A DNA stretch of 29,605 nucleotides from the NCBI GenBank assembly GCA_903868035.1, contig CAIPTQ010000001.1, positions 1-29,605 on the forward strand, in the 5' to 3' direction. The first letter of the stretch is position 1; each line of letters opens with the position of its first letter. Shown piece by piece: positions 8,718-17,994 of the stretch. The position numbers and the translations under genes were made by a program. The notes beneath the pieces were generated by a model. It was not told the DNA's origin. It ran no database searches and saw nothing but the letters and a program-made list of their open reading frames with translations. This stretch comes from an uncultured Phycisphaerales bacterium (GTDB taxonomy: Bacteria; Planctomycetota; Phycisphaerae; WQYP01).

Positions 8718-9020
8718 ATGCCCTTCCCCGCCGCACGAATTTCTGATATGCACATGTGTCCCATGGTCACCCCCGGCGTGCCCCCGGTGCCCCACGTCGG
8801 CGGACCCATCCTCCCCCCCGGCTGCCCCACCGTCCTCATCGGCGGCCTCCCCGCCGCCCGCGCCACCGATATGTGCGTCTGCGTCGGACCCCCCGACAAC
8901 ATCCTCAAGGGTTCCGCCACCGTCCTCATCGGCAGCATGCCCGCCGCGCGCGTGATGGACTCATGCGCCCACGGCGGCATGATTATGCTCGGCTGCCCCA
9001 CCGTCCTCATCGGCGGCTGA
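8718..9020 (+). CDS. PAAR-domain spike tip protein
   Basis: 100 residues, essentially one PAAR domain. The N terminus PFPAARISDMHMCPM is followed by repeated GCPTVLIGG / ATVLIGSMPAARV segments typical of PAAR beta-strand repeats, with His/Cys metal-ligand candidates (H12, C14 and the DSCAHGG segment). PAAR proteins cap the VgrG trimer as a sharp cone and can carry effectors; this one has no extension, so it is a stand-alone tip. AAGGAGG at 8706-8712 sets the start. It closes the T6SS run; the next gene is unrelated rplU behind a 245-bp gap. Confidence 0.92.
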   Translation: MPFPAARISDMHMCPMVTPGVPPVPHVGGPILPPGCPTVLIGGLPAARATDMCVCVGPPDNILKGSATVLIGSMPAARVMDSCAHGGMIMLGCPTVLIGG

Positions 9021-9031
9021 CCCCGGTGCGC

Positions 9032-9116
9032 GGCATGCACGTTAACACGCTCGGCAGTGCATCGCAGACCGCTCGGCATGCGGGTTTACACGGTCGGCAT
9101 GCACGTTTCAGTGATC
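9032..9116 (+). repeat. Four degenerate 21-22 bp tandem units
   Basis: Four consecutive units each begin GGCATGC or GGCAGTGC and mostly end in (C/G)(C/G)(C/G)TC-like sequence: 9032-9052, 9053-9074, 9075-9095 and 9096-9116. Units 1, 3 and 4 share GGCATGC(A/G)(C/G)G(T)TT; unit 2 is the most divergent. They lie between the PAAR stop and the putative rplU promoter. I see no gene in 9021-9265. Confidence 0.45.
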
Positions 9117-9142
9117 GTAAAGTGTTCGTTACGCTGCTTTCC

Positions 9143-9171
9143 TTGAAGTTATTCGCAAACAGATATTTTAG
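9143..9171 (+). promoter_or_regulatory. Possible rplU promoter
   Basis: TTGAAG at 9143-9148 is a fair -35. The AT-rich ATATTTTAG that follows offers TATTTT (15-nt spacer) or TTTTAG (17-nt spacer) as -10. It lies about 95 nt upstream of rplU in a locally AT-rich pocket. The -10 is weak. Confidence 0.3.
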
Positions 9172-9265
9172 CCGCCCGCCTTGCAAAAAAACCCGCCTTC
9201 CGCAATACTGCTGGACTTCCCCCGTGCCCCCCCCCGGCATCGGGCCAATTTCATTGGAGTTTCTC

Positions 9266-9583
9266 ATGGCATACGCAGTAATCGAAGACAGCGGCACCCA
9301 AACCAAAATCGAAGTCGGCGACCGCTTCGAAATCGACCTCCGCGAACTCCCCGAAGGCCAGACCACCATCACCTTTGACAAAGTACTCTTAGTGTCTGGC
9401 GATGCTGGAGTTAAGATCGGCCAGCCCACCGTTGCCGGCGCCACCGTCACCGCCAAGCTCCTCGGCCAGGTCAAGGCCGACAAAATCTGGGTCGAACGCT
9501 TCACCCGCCGCAAAGGCTTCCACCGCCGCGTCGGCCACCGCCAGAAATACCTCGCCGTGCAGGTCGAAGCGATTAACGCCTAA
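9266..9583 (+). CDS. rplU: Large ribosomal subunit protein L21 (bL21)
   Basis: 105 residues, normal length for bL21. It begins MAYAVIEDSGTQTKIEVGDR and ends with the diagnostic RRKGFHRRVGHRQKY(L) rRNA-binding stretch (about 81-96) and VQVEAINA. It is a 50S protein contacting 23S rRNA. The TGGAG at 9255-9259 supports the ATG at 9266. In most bacteria rplU is followed by rpmA (L27), but here a terminator follows directly and rpmA is not in the window. Confidence 0.95.
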   Translation: MAYAVIEDSGTQTKIEVGDRFEIDLRELPEGQTTITFDKVLLVSGDAGVKIGQPTVAGATVTAKLLGQVKADKIWVERFTRRKGFHRRVGHRQKYLAVQVEAINA

Positions 9584-9614
9584 CCTATTGCCCCCACACA
9601 TGTTATGACTCAAT

Positions 9615-9640
9615 AAAGCCCGCCTCTCGCGGGCCTTTTT
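9615..9640 (+). terminator. Rho-independent terminator of rplU
   Basis: A 6-bp GC stem, GCCCGC (9618-9623) and GCGGGC (9629-9634), with a 5-nt loop is followed by CTTTTT and preceded by AAA. This is a textbook intrinsic terminator 31 nt after the rplU stop. Confidence 0.9.
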
Positions 9641-9712
9641 CATTGGGGAACTTTTTGGCGTATCATGCGTCTAACATTTCTGGAACATCCATACTTTTCG
9701 CGGAGTTGTCTC

Positions 9713-11005
9713 ATGTTACGCACTTTTCCCCTCGTTGCCGCCGCTGTTTCCCTGGCCCTTTTTGGAGCATCTTCCATGGCCACCGCCGCCTCGCCCACCG
9801 CCACCGACACCGCGGGCCGCAACAACGGCTTCGCCGGCGATCTCTACGCCCAGCTCAACAAAACCAACGCCGACAAAAACCTCTTCCTCTCGCCCTACTC
9901 CATCTCCGCCGCCCTCGGCATGACGGCCCAGGGCGCCAAGGGCAAAACCGCCGAACAGATGAACAAGGTGCTGGGCATTGGCGGCGATTTCCAGGCCGGC
10001 ATGGCCGAAATCACCCAGGAACTCAATCCCAAGAACGCCCCCTTTGAACTCTCCGTCGCCAACGCCCTGTGGGTCGATCAGACGTTCCCGCTGGCCGCGG
10101 GCTTCGTGGCCGACAGCAAAAAAAACTATGACGCGGGGATCATCGGTGTGGATTTTGTCAAAAATGCCGACGGGGTGCGCCAGCAGATCAACACCGCCAT
10201 CGCCGCCCAAACCCACGATAAAATCAAGGATTTGATCCCCCCGCGCGCCGTCGATTCCAGCACGGCGCTCGTGCTGACCAACGCCATCTACTTCAAAGGC
10301 ACATGGGAAACGCCCTTCCCCAAGGACGCCACCACCGATCAACCGTTCCACGCCGCCGGCGGCAAGGATGAAACCGTTCCCCTGATGAAGTCCCCCAGCG
10401 GAACCATGTACGCCTACGGTGAGACGGCTGACGCCCAGATATTGTCGCTGCCCTACAAGGGAGCGCCAGTGGTGCCGACGCCCTCGTCGGCGGTGGGTGG
10501 GGCGGGTGCCAGCGCCCGGGGCGGTGCCCCCGCAGGCCCCAGCACGCTTTCCATGCTCATCGTTCTCCCCAAGAAAGCCGACGGCCTGGCGGACCTTGAA
10601 AAACAGGCCACCGCCGCCAACATCGCCAAATGGGCCACCGGCCTCCGCCGGCAAGCCGTCCAAGTCTTCCTCCCGCGCTTCACCATGACCACCCAGTTCG
10701 AACTCTCCAAGGAACTCCAGGCCCTGGGCATGACCGACGCCTTCACCCGGGCCGCCGATTTCTCCGGCATCTCGGCCTCCGCCGGCGGCAAGCTCTCCAT
10801 CTCCGCCGTCATCCACAAGGCCTTCGTGGACGTCAACGAGGAGGGCACCGAAGCCGCCGCCGCCACGGCCGTGGTGATGGTGCGTTCGATGGCGATGCCC
10901 GGCGGCCGGATTGAGTTCCGCGCCGATCACCCCTTCCTGTTCCTGATCCGCCATGAGCCGACCGGGTCCATTTTGTTCATGGGCCATCTCAACAATGTGA
11001 AGTGA
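9713..11005 (+). CDS. Secreted serpin family protease inhibitor
   Basis: 430 residues from the ATG at 9713, chosen over the in-frame ATG at 9665 because GGAG (9702-9705) and a clean Sec signal peptide (about 1-26, ending SMATAA) start there. The serpin fold is clear: NLFLSPYSISAALGMTAQGA, LVLTNAIYFKGTWETPF, SMLIVLP, and the C-terminal HPFLFLIRHEPTGSILFMG. The hinge EEGTEAAAAT (376-385) matches inhibitory serpins. Counting P15 as G378 puts P1 at S392 with R391 at P2, so trypsin-like or related proteases are plausible targets. Residues about 252-276 are a Pro/Ala/Gly/Ser-rich insertion in the hairpin between ILSLPYKG and LSMLIVLP; its DNA is a dispersed palindromic repeat. Bacterial serpins are suicide inhibitors of serine/cysteine proteases; the target here is unknown. 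Confidence 0.93.
   Translation: MLRTFPLVAAAVSLALFGASSMATAASPTATDTAGRNNGFAGDLYAQLNKTNADKNLFLSPYSISAALGMTAQGAKGKTAEQMNKVLGIGGDFQAGMAEITQELNPKNAPFELSVANALWVDQTFPLAAGFVADSKKNYDAGIIGVDFVKNADGVRQQINTAIAAQTHDKIKDLIPPRAVDSSTALVLTNAIYFKGTWETPFPKDATTDQPFHAAGGKDETVPLMKSPSGTMYAYGETADAQILSLPYKGAPVVPTPSSAVGGAGASARGGAPAGPSTLSMLIVLPKKADGLADLEKQATAANIAKWATGLRRQAVQVFLPRFTMTTQFELSKELQALGMTDAFTRAADFSGISASAGGKLSISAVIHKAFVDVNEEGTEAAAATAVVMVRSMAMPGGRIEFRADHPFLFLIRHEPTGSILFMGHLNNVK
10468..10491 (+). repeat. Dispersed palindromic repeat, copy 1, inside the serpin gene
   Basis: These 24 bp are identical to 20062-20085. The core GCCGACGCCCTCGTCGGC forms a 7-bp stem with a CCCT loop. Here it is translated in frame as part of VVPTPSSA. 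The following 50 bp (10492-10545) are also GC-rich and partly self-complementary, and may belong to a longer element. Confidence 0.85.
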
Positions 11006-11085
11006 CCGCCTGACGCGTCTGACCACTGGCAACAAGCCGCCGCCCACTGTATCGTAACGGGTCTTGGAACCGTTTTGAGGTGTGC

Positions 11086-11757
11086 GTGGCATCATCCGCC
11101 GACAAGTATTCCGCCTACAACCCGGCCGCTCCCGTGGAGGAGGGGCCCGGGCCGGTGGGCTATCTGGCGCTGGTGCTGGCCTGGGTGGTGCCGGGGCTGG
11201 GGCATTTGTTGATCGGGCAGAAGGCGCGGGGGGCGATTTTCCTGGTCACGATCCACGGGCTCTTCGGGCTGGGGCTGCTCATCGGCGGCATCCGCGTGAT
11301 CAACCCCCCGGACCAGGCCATCTGGACCTACACGCAGTTTCTCTCCGGCTGGCCGATGATCCTGGCCAACCGGTTGGAGAAGAACTCGCGCCTGGAATTG
11401 GGGGACCATACCTATCCGGATGGCACGACCGAGTATAAGGGGCAACTGCAGTTACTCTTTGAAAGCCAGCGGCCCGCCATGATCCCCGGCGAAACCGAGG
11501 AGCAGCGGCTCGCCAGGGAGCAGGCGCGCACCATCAAGTTCATCCAGGATCATCCCTCCTTCGCCAACCACCCCAAAATTCAGGATCTTGGTGCCGTCTA
11601 CTGCGGCATCGCCGGCATGCTCAACCTGCTGGTAATGTTTGACGTCCTGCTGCGGATCACCGGCTCGGTGCGCGAAGACCCCGCCGCCGCACGCAAGCGG
11701 GCCAGGGAACAAGCCAAGGCGGCCCCGGCGGCCCAGGCGGCGGGGGGGTCCAAATGA
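11086..11757 (+). CDS. DUF6677-like planctomycete membrane protein
   Basis: 223 residues from the GTG at 11086, with GAGG at 11077-11080; an upstream in-frame GTG at 11080 overlaps that site. An early hydrophobic block, LALVLAWVVPGLGHLLIGQ, then IFLVTIHGLFGLGLLIGGI, and a later one near GIAGMLNLLVMFDVLL give about three membrane segments with a cytosolic or periplasmic loop between them. The tail is Ala/Lys/Arg-rich (about 200-223). The AWVVPGLGHLLIGQKARG pattern recalls the planctomycete DUF6677 family; function unknown. Its stop overlaps the next start (ATGA), so the two genes are translationally coupled. Confidence 0.7.
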   Translation: MASSADKYSAYNPAAPVEEGPGPVGYLALVLAWVVPGLGHLLIGQKARGAIFLVTIHGLFGLGLLIGGIRVINPPDQAIWTYTQFLSGWPMILANRLEKNSRLELGDHTYPDGTTEYKGQLQLLFESQRPAMIPGETEEQRLAREQARTIKFIQDHPSFANHPKIQDLGAVYCGIAGMLNLLVMFDVLLRITGSVREDPAAARKRAREQAKAAPAAQAAGGSK

Positions 11758-12053
11758 TGCACCTAGCGACACAACTTCACAGTCTGCTGGGCGCGGCGCT
11801 GGGCAACGGGCTGGCCTTCACGCCGCTGTACGATCCGCTCTATGCGCTCTTTCCCTGGATGAGCGACTATTGGCTGTGGATGGTCGTGCCGCTGGTGCTG
11901 GCGATCAGCGTGGTCTACAAGGGTACGCGGGTCACGACGCTTAAATCCCTGCCCAAAGACGCCGCCATCATGAGTGCGCAAATCGTGGTGGTAATGGCCC
12001 TGGCGGGCGTGGTGCTGGCGTGCGGGTATTGGGCGTATCTGAAGTGGGCGTGA
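11754..12053 (+). CDS. Small two-TM membrane protein
   Basis: 99 residues starting in the ATGA overlap with the preceding gene. Two hydrophobic segments, YWLWMVVPLVLAISVVY (about 39-55) and AQIVVVMALAGVVLACGYWAY (about 75-95), flank a short basic loop, KGTRVTTLKSLPK. I do not recognise a family. Translational coupling to the DUF6677-like gene suggests that the two products form a membrane complex. The 3' end converges on murJ with a 12-nt gap. Confidence 0.7.
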   Translation: MMHLATQLHSLLGAALGNGLAFTPLYDPLYALFPWMSDYWLWMVVPLVLAISVVYKGTRVTTLKSLPKDAAIMSAQIVVVMALAGVVLACGYWAYLKWA

Positions 12054-12094
12054 GGGGGGAGGAGTTCAAGGGTTTGAGGGGTTTAAGGGTTTGT
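12054..12094 (+). repeat. G-rich telomere-like repeat tract at the murJ 3' end
   Basis: The + strand carries GGGGGG (12054-12059), then AAGGGTTT, GAGGGGTTT and AAGGGTTT units (to 12094) with an 8-10 nt period. On the - strand these encode the last residues of MurJ (DKPLNPSNP), so the repeat has been absorbed into the gene end. Confidence 0.6.
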
Positions 12095-13772
12095 CGATGC
12101 GCGGTCGTTCGCGGAACCACCGCCCCACGATTGGCAAATCCGCCACTTCCCCCAAATTCAAAAACCGCGCCAACCCCACATAAATCCCGCCGCAGACCCC
12201 CACCAGCACCGGCAGCTTCACCAGTGCCGTCAGCAGCTTGGCGTGCAGCCGCGTCGCCGGGTCGGCCACGAGGATGCCCGTGGGCTCCCAGGGCATCGGG
12301 ATCACCGACAGCATGTAGCCCACCTCCACCATCACCACCGTCGCCAGCAGCCCCAGCCCCGCATTGACCAAAAGCCCGCGCGTGCCCAACTGTCCCAAAC
12401 GGTGCCGCAGGATTCCGATGAGGATCGCCCCCTGCACAACCGCGGCAATCGTGGTCGCCAGCGCAATGCCCCCCTCCCGCAAAAACCACACCAGCGTGAT
12501 ATTGAGCGCGAAGTTCAGCCCGATCATACTTAGCGCGATGATCGTCGGCGTGCGTGTGTCCTTGAGCACAAAAAACACCCGCGTGATCACCATCTGCGCC
12601 TCAAACGCCCAGATCCCCACGCAAAAAAAGATCGACGCCCAGTACGCCCGGTTGATGTCGTCCTCCGTCACGTTCCCGCCCAGGTACACAATCGTAATCA
12701 GCGGCTTGGCCACCAGGATCATCCCCAGCGACGCGGGGATCGACAAAAACAGCGTCTTGCGCAGCCCGGTCACCAGCAGCCGTTTGAGCTCCTCGATGTC
12801 GTGTGCCGCTGCCGCCCGGGCCATCGGCGGAAACACCGCCGTCGCCATCGCCACGCCAAAAATGCCCACCGGCAACAGGTATATCCGCTGTGCGATGGAC
12901 AGCTTGGCCACCGCGCCCGCCTGCATGGCCGTGGGAAACACATGGCCAAAAAGGGAGAAAAAGCCGTTCCCGTTGTGGCCGTCCGGCGAGAGCCACCAGG
13001 CGATCTGGCTGTCCAGGGCGGTGTTGATCTGCACCGCCGAATACGCCAGAAGGATCGGCAGCAGCGGCCTGATCACCGCGCCCATCCCCGACTCCCTGAA
13101 CTTGAGCGTCGGCCGCAAGTGTACACCGCTCCACCACAGCGTCGGCAGCATCTGCAACACCTGGATGACGCCCGCCGCCAGCACCGAAAAAGCCACCCAC
13201 GTCACCCGTTCCGAGAGCGGCGCGTTGCGCTTCCACCACACCACCGACAGTGCCGCGGCACCCGCCATAAACAGGTTCAATATGATCGGCGACAGCGACT
13301 GGGCCGTGAATTTTTCATGCACCGTCGCGACGGCCCCCATGATCGCCACCAGGCACACCATCACGCAGTACGGCAGCATGATCGCCACCATCGCCGCGGC
13401 AAGGCGGTTAGGCCCGGTGACGCCGGGGGACAGCGCGATGGGAATCGCGATGGCCTCGCCCAGAATGGTGATGGCCGAGAGCACCAGGAACAGCAGCGTG
13501 ACCGTCGCCGAAGCCAGTCTGGTCGCCGCGGCCTGCCCCTGTTTTTGCAGCGTCTCGGTATACGCCGGCACGAACACCGCCGTCAGCGCCCCCTCGCCAA
13601 AAATCCGCCGGAACAAATTGGGGAAAATGAACCCGATCCAAAACGCCGACCAATCCGGCCCCACGCCGATGTAGTACGAGCAAATCTTGTCCCGCGCCAG
13701 CCCCGCGAAGCGCGAAACAATCGTCAGGGCGGACATCAGATTGGCGTGGCGGACAAAACGGTCCTTGGACAT
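12066..13772 (-). CDS. murJ: Lipid II flippase MurJ
   Basis: Polytopic inner-membrane MOP-superfamily flippase that moves lipid II across the membrane for peptidoglycan synthesis. 568 residues from the ATG at 13772 (MSKDRFVRHANLMSALTIVSRFAGL). A further-upstream ATG at 13817 would add a Pro-rich leader encoded by a G-rich repeat and is rejected. The N-terminal signature FAGLARDKICSYYIG ... FIFPNLFRRIFGEGALTAVFVPAY is typical of MurJ, followed by many hydrophobic helices (about 14 expected). The C terminus, KPLNPSNP, is encoded by repeat DNA and is unlikely to matter. It is divergent from guaB across a 73-bp region. Confidence 0.93.
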   Translation of the reverse strand: MSKDRFVRHANLMSALTIVSRFAGLARDKICSYYIGVGPDWSAFWIGFIFPNLFRRIFGEGALTAVFVPAYTETLQKQGQAAATRLASATVTLLFLVLSAITILGEAIAIPIALSPGVTGPNRLAAAMVAIMLPYCVMVCLVAIMGAVATVHEKFTAQSLSPIILNLFMAGAAALSVVWWKRNAPLSERVTWVAFSVLAAGVIQVLQMLPTLWWSGVHLRPTLKFRESGMGAVIRPLLPILLAYSAVQINTALDSQIAWWLSPDGHNGNGFFSLFGHVFPTAMQAGAVAKLSIAQRIYLLPVGIFGVAMATAVFPPMARAAAAHDIEELKRLLVTGLRKTLFLSIPASLGMILVAKPLITIVYLGGNVTEDDINRAYWASIFFCVGIWAFEAQMVITRVFFVLKDTRTPTIIALSMIGLNFALNITLVWFLREGGIALATTIAAVVQGAILIGILRHRLGQLGTRGLLVNAGLGLLATVVMVEVGYMLSVIPMPWEPTGILVADPATRLHAKLLTALVKLPVLVGVCGGIYVGLARFLNLGEVADLPIVGRWFRERPRIDKPLNPSNP

Positions 13773-13774
13773 GT

Positions 13775-13810
13775 GGGTAGGGTATAGGGTCTGGGGTTTG
13801 GGGTCTAGGG
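13775..13810 (+). promoter_or_regulatory. G-quadruplex-capable heptamer repeat between murJ and guaB
   Basis: Six runs of three or four G within 36 nt (13775-77, 13780-82, 13787-89, 13793-96, 13800-03, 13808-10) are separated by loops of 2-4 nt, giving a rough 7-bp period (GGGTATA, GGGTCTG, GGGTTTG, GGGTCTA). It lies directly upstream of the guaB -35 box and in the murJ 5' leader. The quadruplex potential is read from the pattern; any regulatory role is inference. Confidence 0.5.
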
Positions 13811-13845
13811 TTGACACCCGCCCCCTCCCTCGGCATCATTGCTCC
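13811..13845 (+). promoter_or_regulatory. guaB promoter, probably giving a leaderless mRNA
   Basis: A perfect -35 TTGACA (13811-13816), a 17-nt spacer and CATCAT (13834-13839; 4 of 6 to TATAAT). Only six bases lie between the -10 and the guaB ATG at 13846, so a start site about 7 nt downstream would fall on the A of the ATG. No Shine-Dalgarno is present before the ATG, in agreement with leaderless initiation. Confidence 0.5.
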
Positions 13846-15360
<1,515 letters not shown>

Positions 15361-15363
15361 CCC

Positions 15364-16314
15364 TCACGCCTCAATATGCGCAAACAACGGACTGCTCAAA
15401 TACCGCTCCCCAAAATCCGGCAAAATCACCACCATCGTCTTCCCCGCGTTCTCCGGCCGCGCCGCCACCACGCTCGCCGCCTTCAGCGCCGCCCCCGATG
15501 AAATCCCCACGAACAGCGCCTCCTCCCGCGCCGCACGCCGCGCCCACACCAGCGCGTCCTCCTGATCCACCTGCACCACCTCATCCACCAAATCCAGCTT
15601 CAGCACCTGCGGCACAAAGCCCGCCGCCAGCCCCTGAATCTTGTGCGGGCCCGGCTGCAAGGGCTGACCCGCCTTGGCCTGCGTCAGCACCGGGCTTTGC
15701 ACCGGTTCGACGGCAATCGTCTTGAACGAAGGCTTCCGCGGCTTGAGCGCTTCGGCCACGCCGTTGAGCGTCCCGCCCGTGCCCACTCCCGCGATGACGA
15801 TGTCCACCGCCCCGTCCGTGTCGCGCCAGATTTCCTCCGCCGTGGTGGCCCGGTGAATCGCCGGATTCGCCGGGTTGTTGAACTGCTGGGGTATCCAGCT
15901 ATGGGGTATTTCCCGCGCGATTTCCTCCGCCTTGGCGATCGCCCCCTTCATGCCGCCGGCCGCGGGCGTCAGCACCACCTCCGCCCCGAGTATTTTGAGC
16001 ACCTTGCGGCGTTCAATCGACATCGAATCGGGCATCGTCAGGATGATCCGATACCCCCGTGCCGCCGCCACGAACGCCAGCGCGATGCCCGTGTTGCCCG
16101 ACGTGGGCTCGACGATCACCGTGTCCTTGGTCAGCTTGCCGTCGCGCTCCGCCGCCTCAATCATCGCCAACCCGATGCGGTCCTTCACCGAGGCCATTGG
16201 ATTGCGGCCTTCGAGCTTGGCCAGCACCGTGGCCTGGGACGTGAACAACTTGCGGACGCGAACCAGGGGGGTATTGCCAATGAGTTGGGTGGCGTCATCA
16301 TAAATGCGTGCCAT
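15364..16314 (-). CDS. cysK: Cysteine synthase (O-acetylserine sulfhydrylase) CysK
   Basis: PLP enzyme converting O-acetylserine plus sulfide to cysteine. 316 residues, standard length. It begins with the family motif [16 protein letters not shown]44 in [11 protein letters not shown] is the Schiff-base lysine, TSGNTG (71-76) is the substrate loop, GVGTGGT (about 176-182) binds PLP phosphate, and the GISSGAA serine (about 268) contacts the pyridine nitrogen. CysM is less likely given the typical CysK motifs. AAGGG lies 7-11 nt before the ATG. It is divergent from the metY-metX/W operon across an AT-rich 355-bp region, consistent with a sulfur-assimilation cluster. Confidence 0.95.
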   Translation of the reverse strand: MARIYDDATQLIGNTPLVRVRKLFTSQATVLAKLEGRNPMASVKDRIGLAMIEAAERDGKLTKDTVIVEPTSGNTGIALAFVAAARGYRIILTMPDSMSIERRKVLKILGAEVVLTPAAGGMKGAIAKAEEIAREIPHSWIPQQFNNPANPAIHRATTAEEIWRDTDGAVDIVIAGVGTGGTLNGVAEALKPRKPSFKTIAVEPVQSPVLTQAKAGQPLQPGPHKIQGLAAGFVPQVLKLDLVDEVVQVDQEDALVWARRAAREEALFVGISSGAALKAASVVAARPENAGKTMVVILPDFGERYLSSPLFAHIEA

Positions 16315-16370
16315 GAGGGGACCCTTTCAGGTAAAAATTTGGGGTGGTGGCAGACGTTGTCATACCCATT

Positions 16371-16398
16371 AATGTAGCGTGCTCGCCGATAAAGTCAA
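16371..16398 (-). promoter_or_regulatory. Candidate cysK promoter
   Basis: On the minus strand TTGACT (16398-16393), a 16-nt spacer and TACATT (16376-16371) lie about 57 nt upstream of the cysK ATG. The -35 matches 5 of 6 and the -10 matches 4 of 6. Confidence 0.4.
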
Positions 16399-16490
16399 CC
16401 AACAATAGTTTCCATATAGAAATAGAATACAATTGTAAGTTATTATAAAACATCTAGTTACAACTAAATCTCAAAAGCAGTCTCGTATGG

Positions 16491-16519
16491 TTGAAATTGT
16501 ATTGAAACTGTGCAATAAT
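16491..16519 (+). promoter_or_regulatory. Candidate metY-metX promoter with extended -10
   Basis: TTGAAA (16491-16496), a 17-nt spacer and AATAAT (16514-16519) preceded by TGC, an extended -10. This would leave a leader of about 145 nt before metY, long enough for a regulatory RNA, but no known riboswitch pattern was recognised in it. Confidence 0.45.
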
Positions 16520-16660
16520 GCTCCTACAGAATTAATAGGAAATCACCATCCTGCACGCCTTGCTGTGGACAGATTATGGAAAAGTAACAAAAAATTGACA
16601 ATTAGTCTTGCTTCAACGCCATTACCCGCAAGAATGTAAGGTTCCATTTTTTGAAAGTGA

Positions 16661-17980
<1,320 letters not shown>

Positions 17981-17994
17981 GATGTGCCGCCGGC

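Noticed and set aside
9665..9712. Serpin start at the ATG at 9665
   Set aside because: The ATG at 9713 has GGAG at a 7-nt distance and begins directly with a signal peptide; the upstream 16 codons would bury it.
13773..13817. Longer MurJ N terminus starting at 13817
   Set aside because: The extra 15 residues are encoded by the G-rich repeat and the guaB -35 region, while MurJ homology starts at the ATG at 13772.
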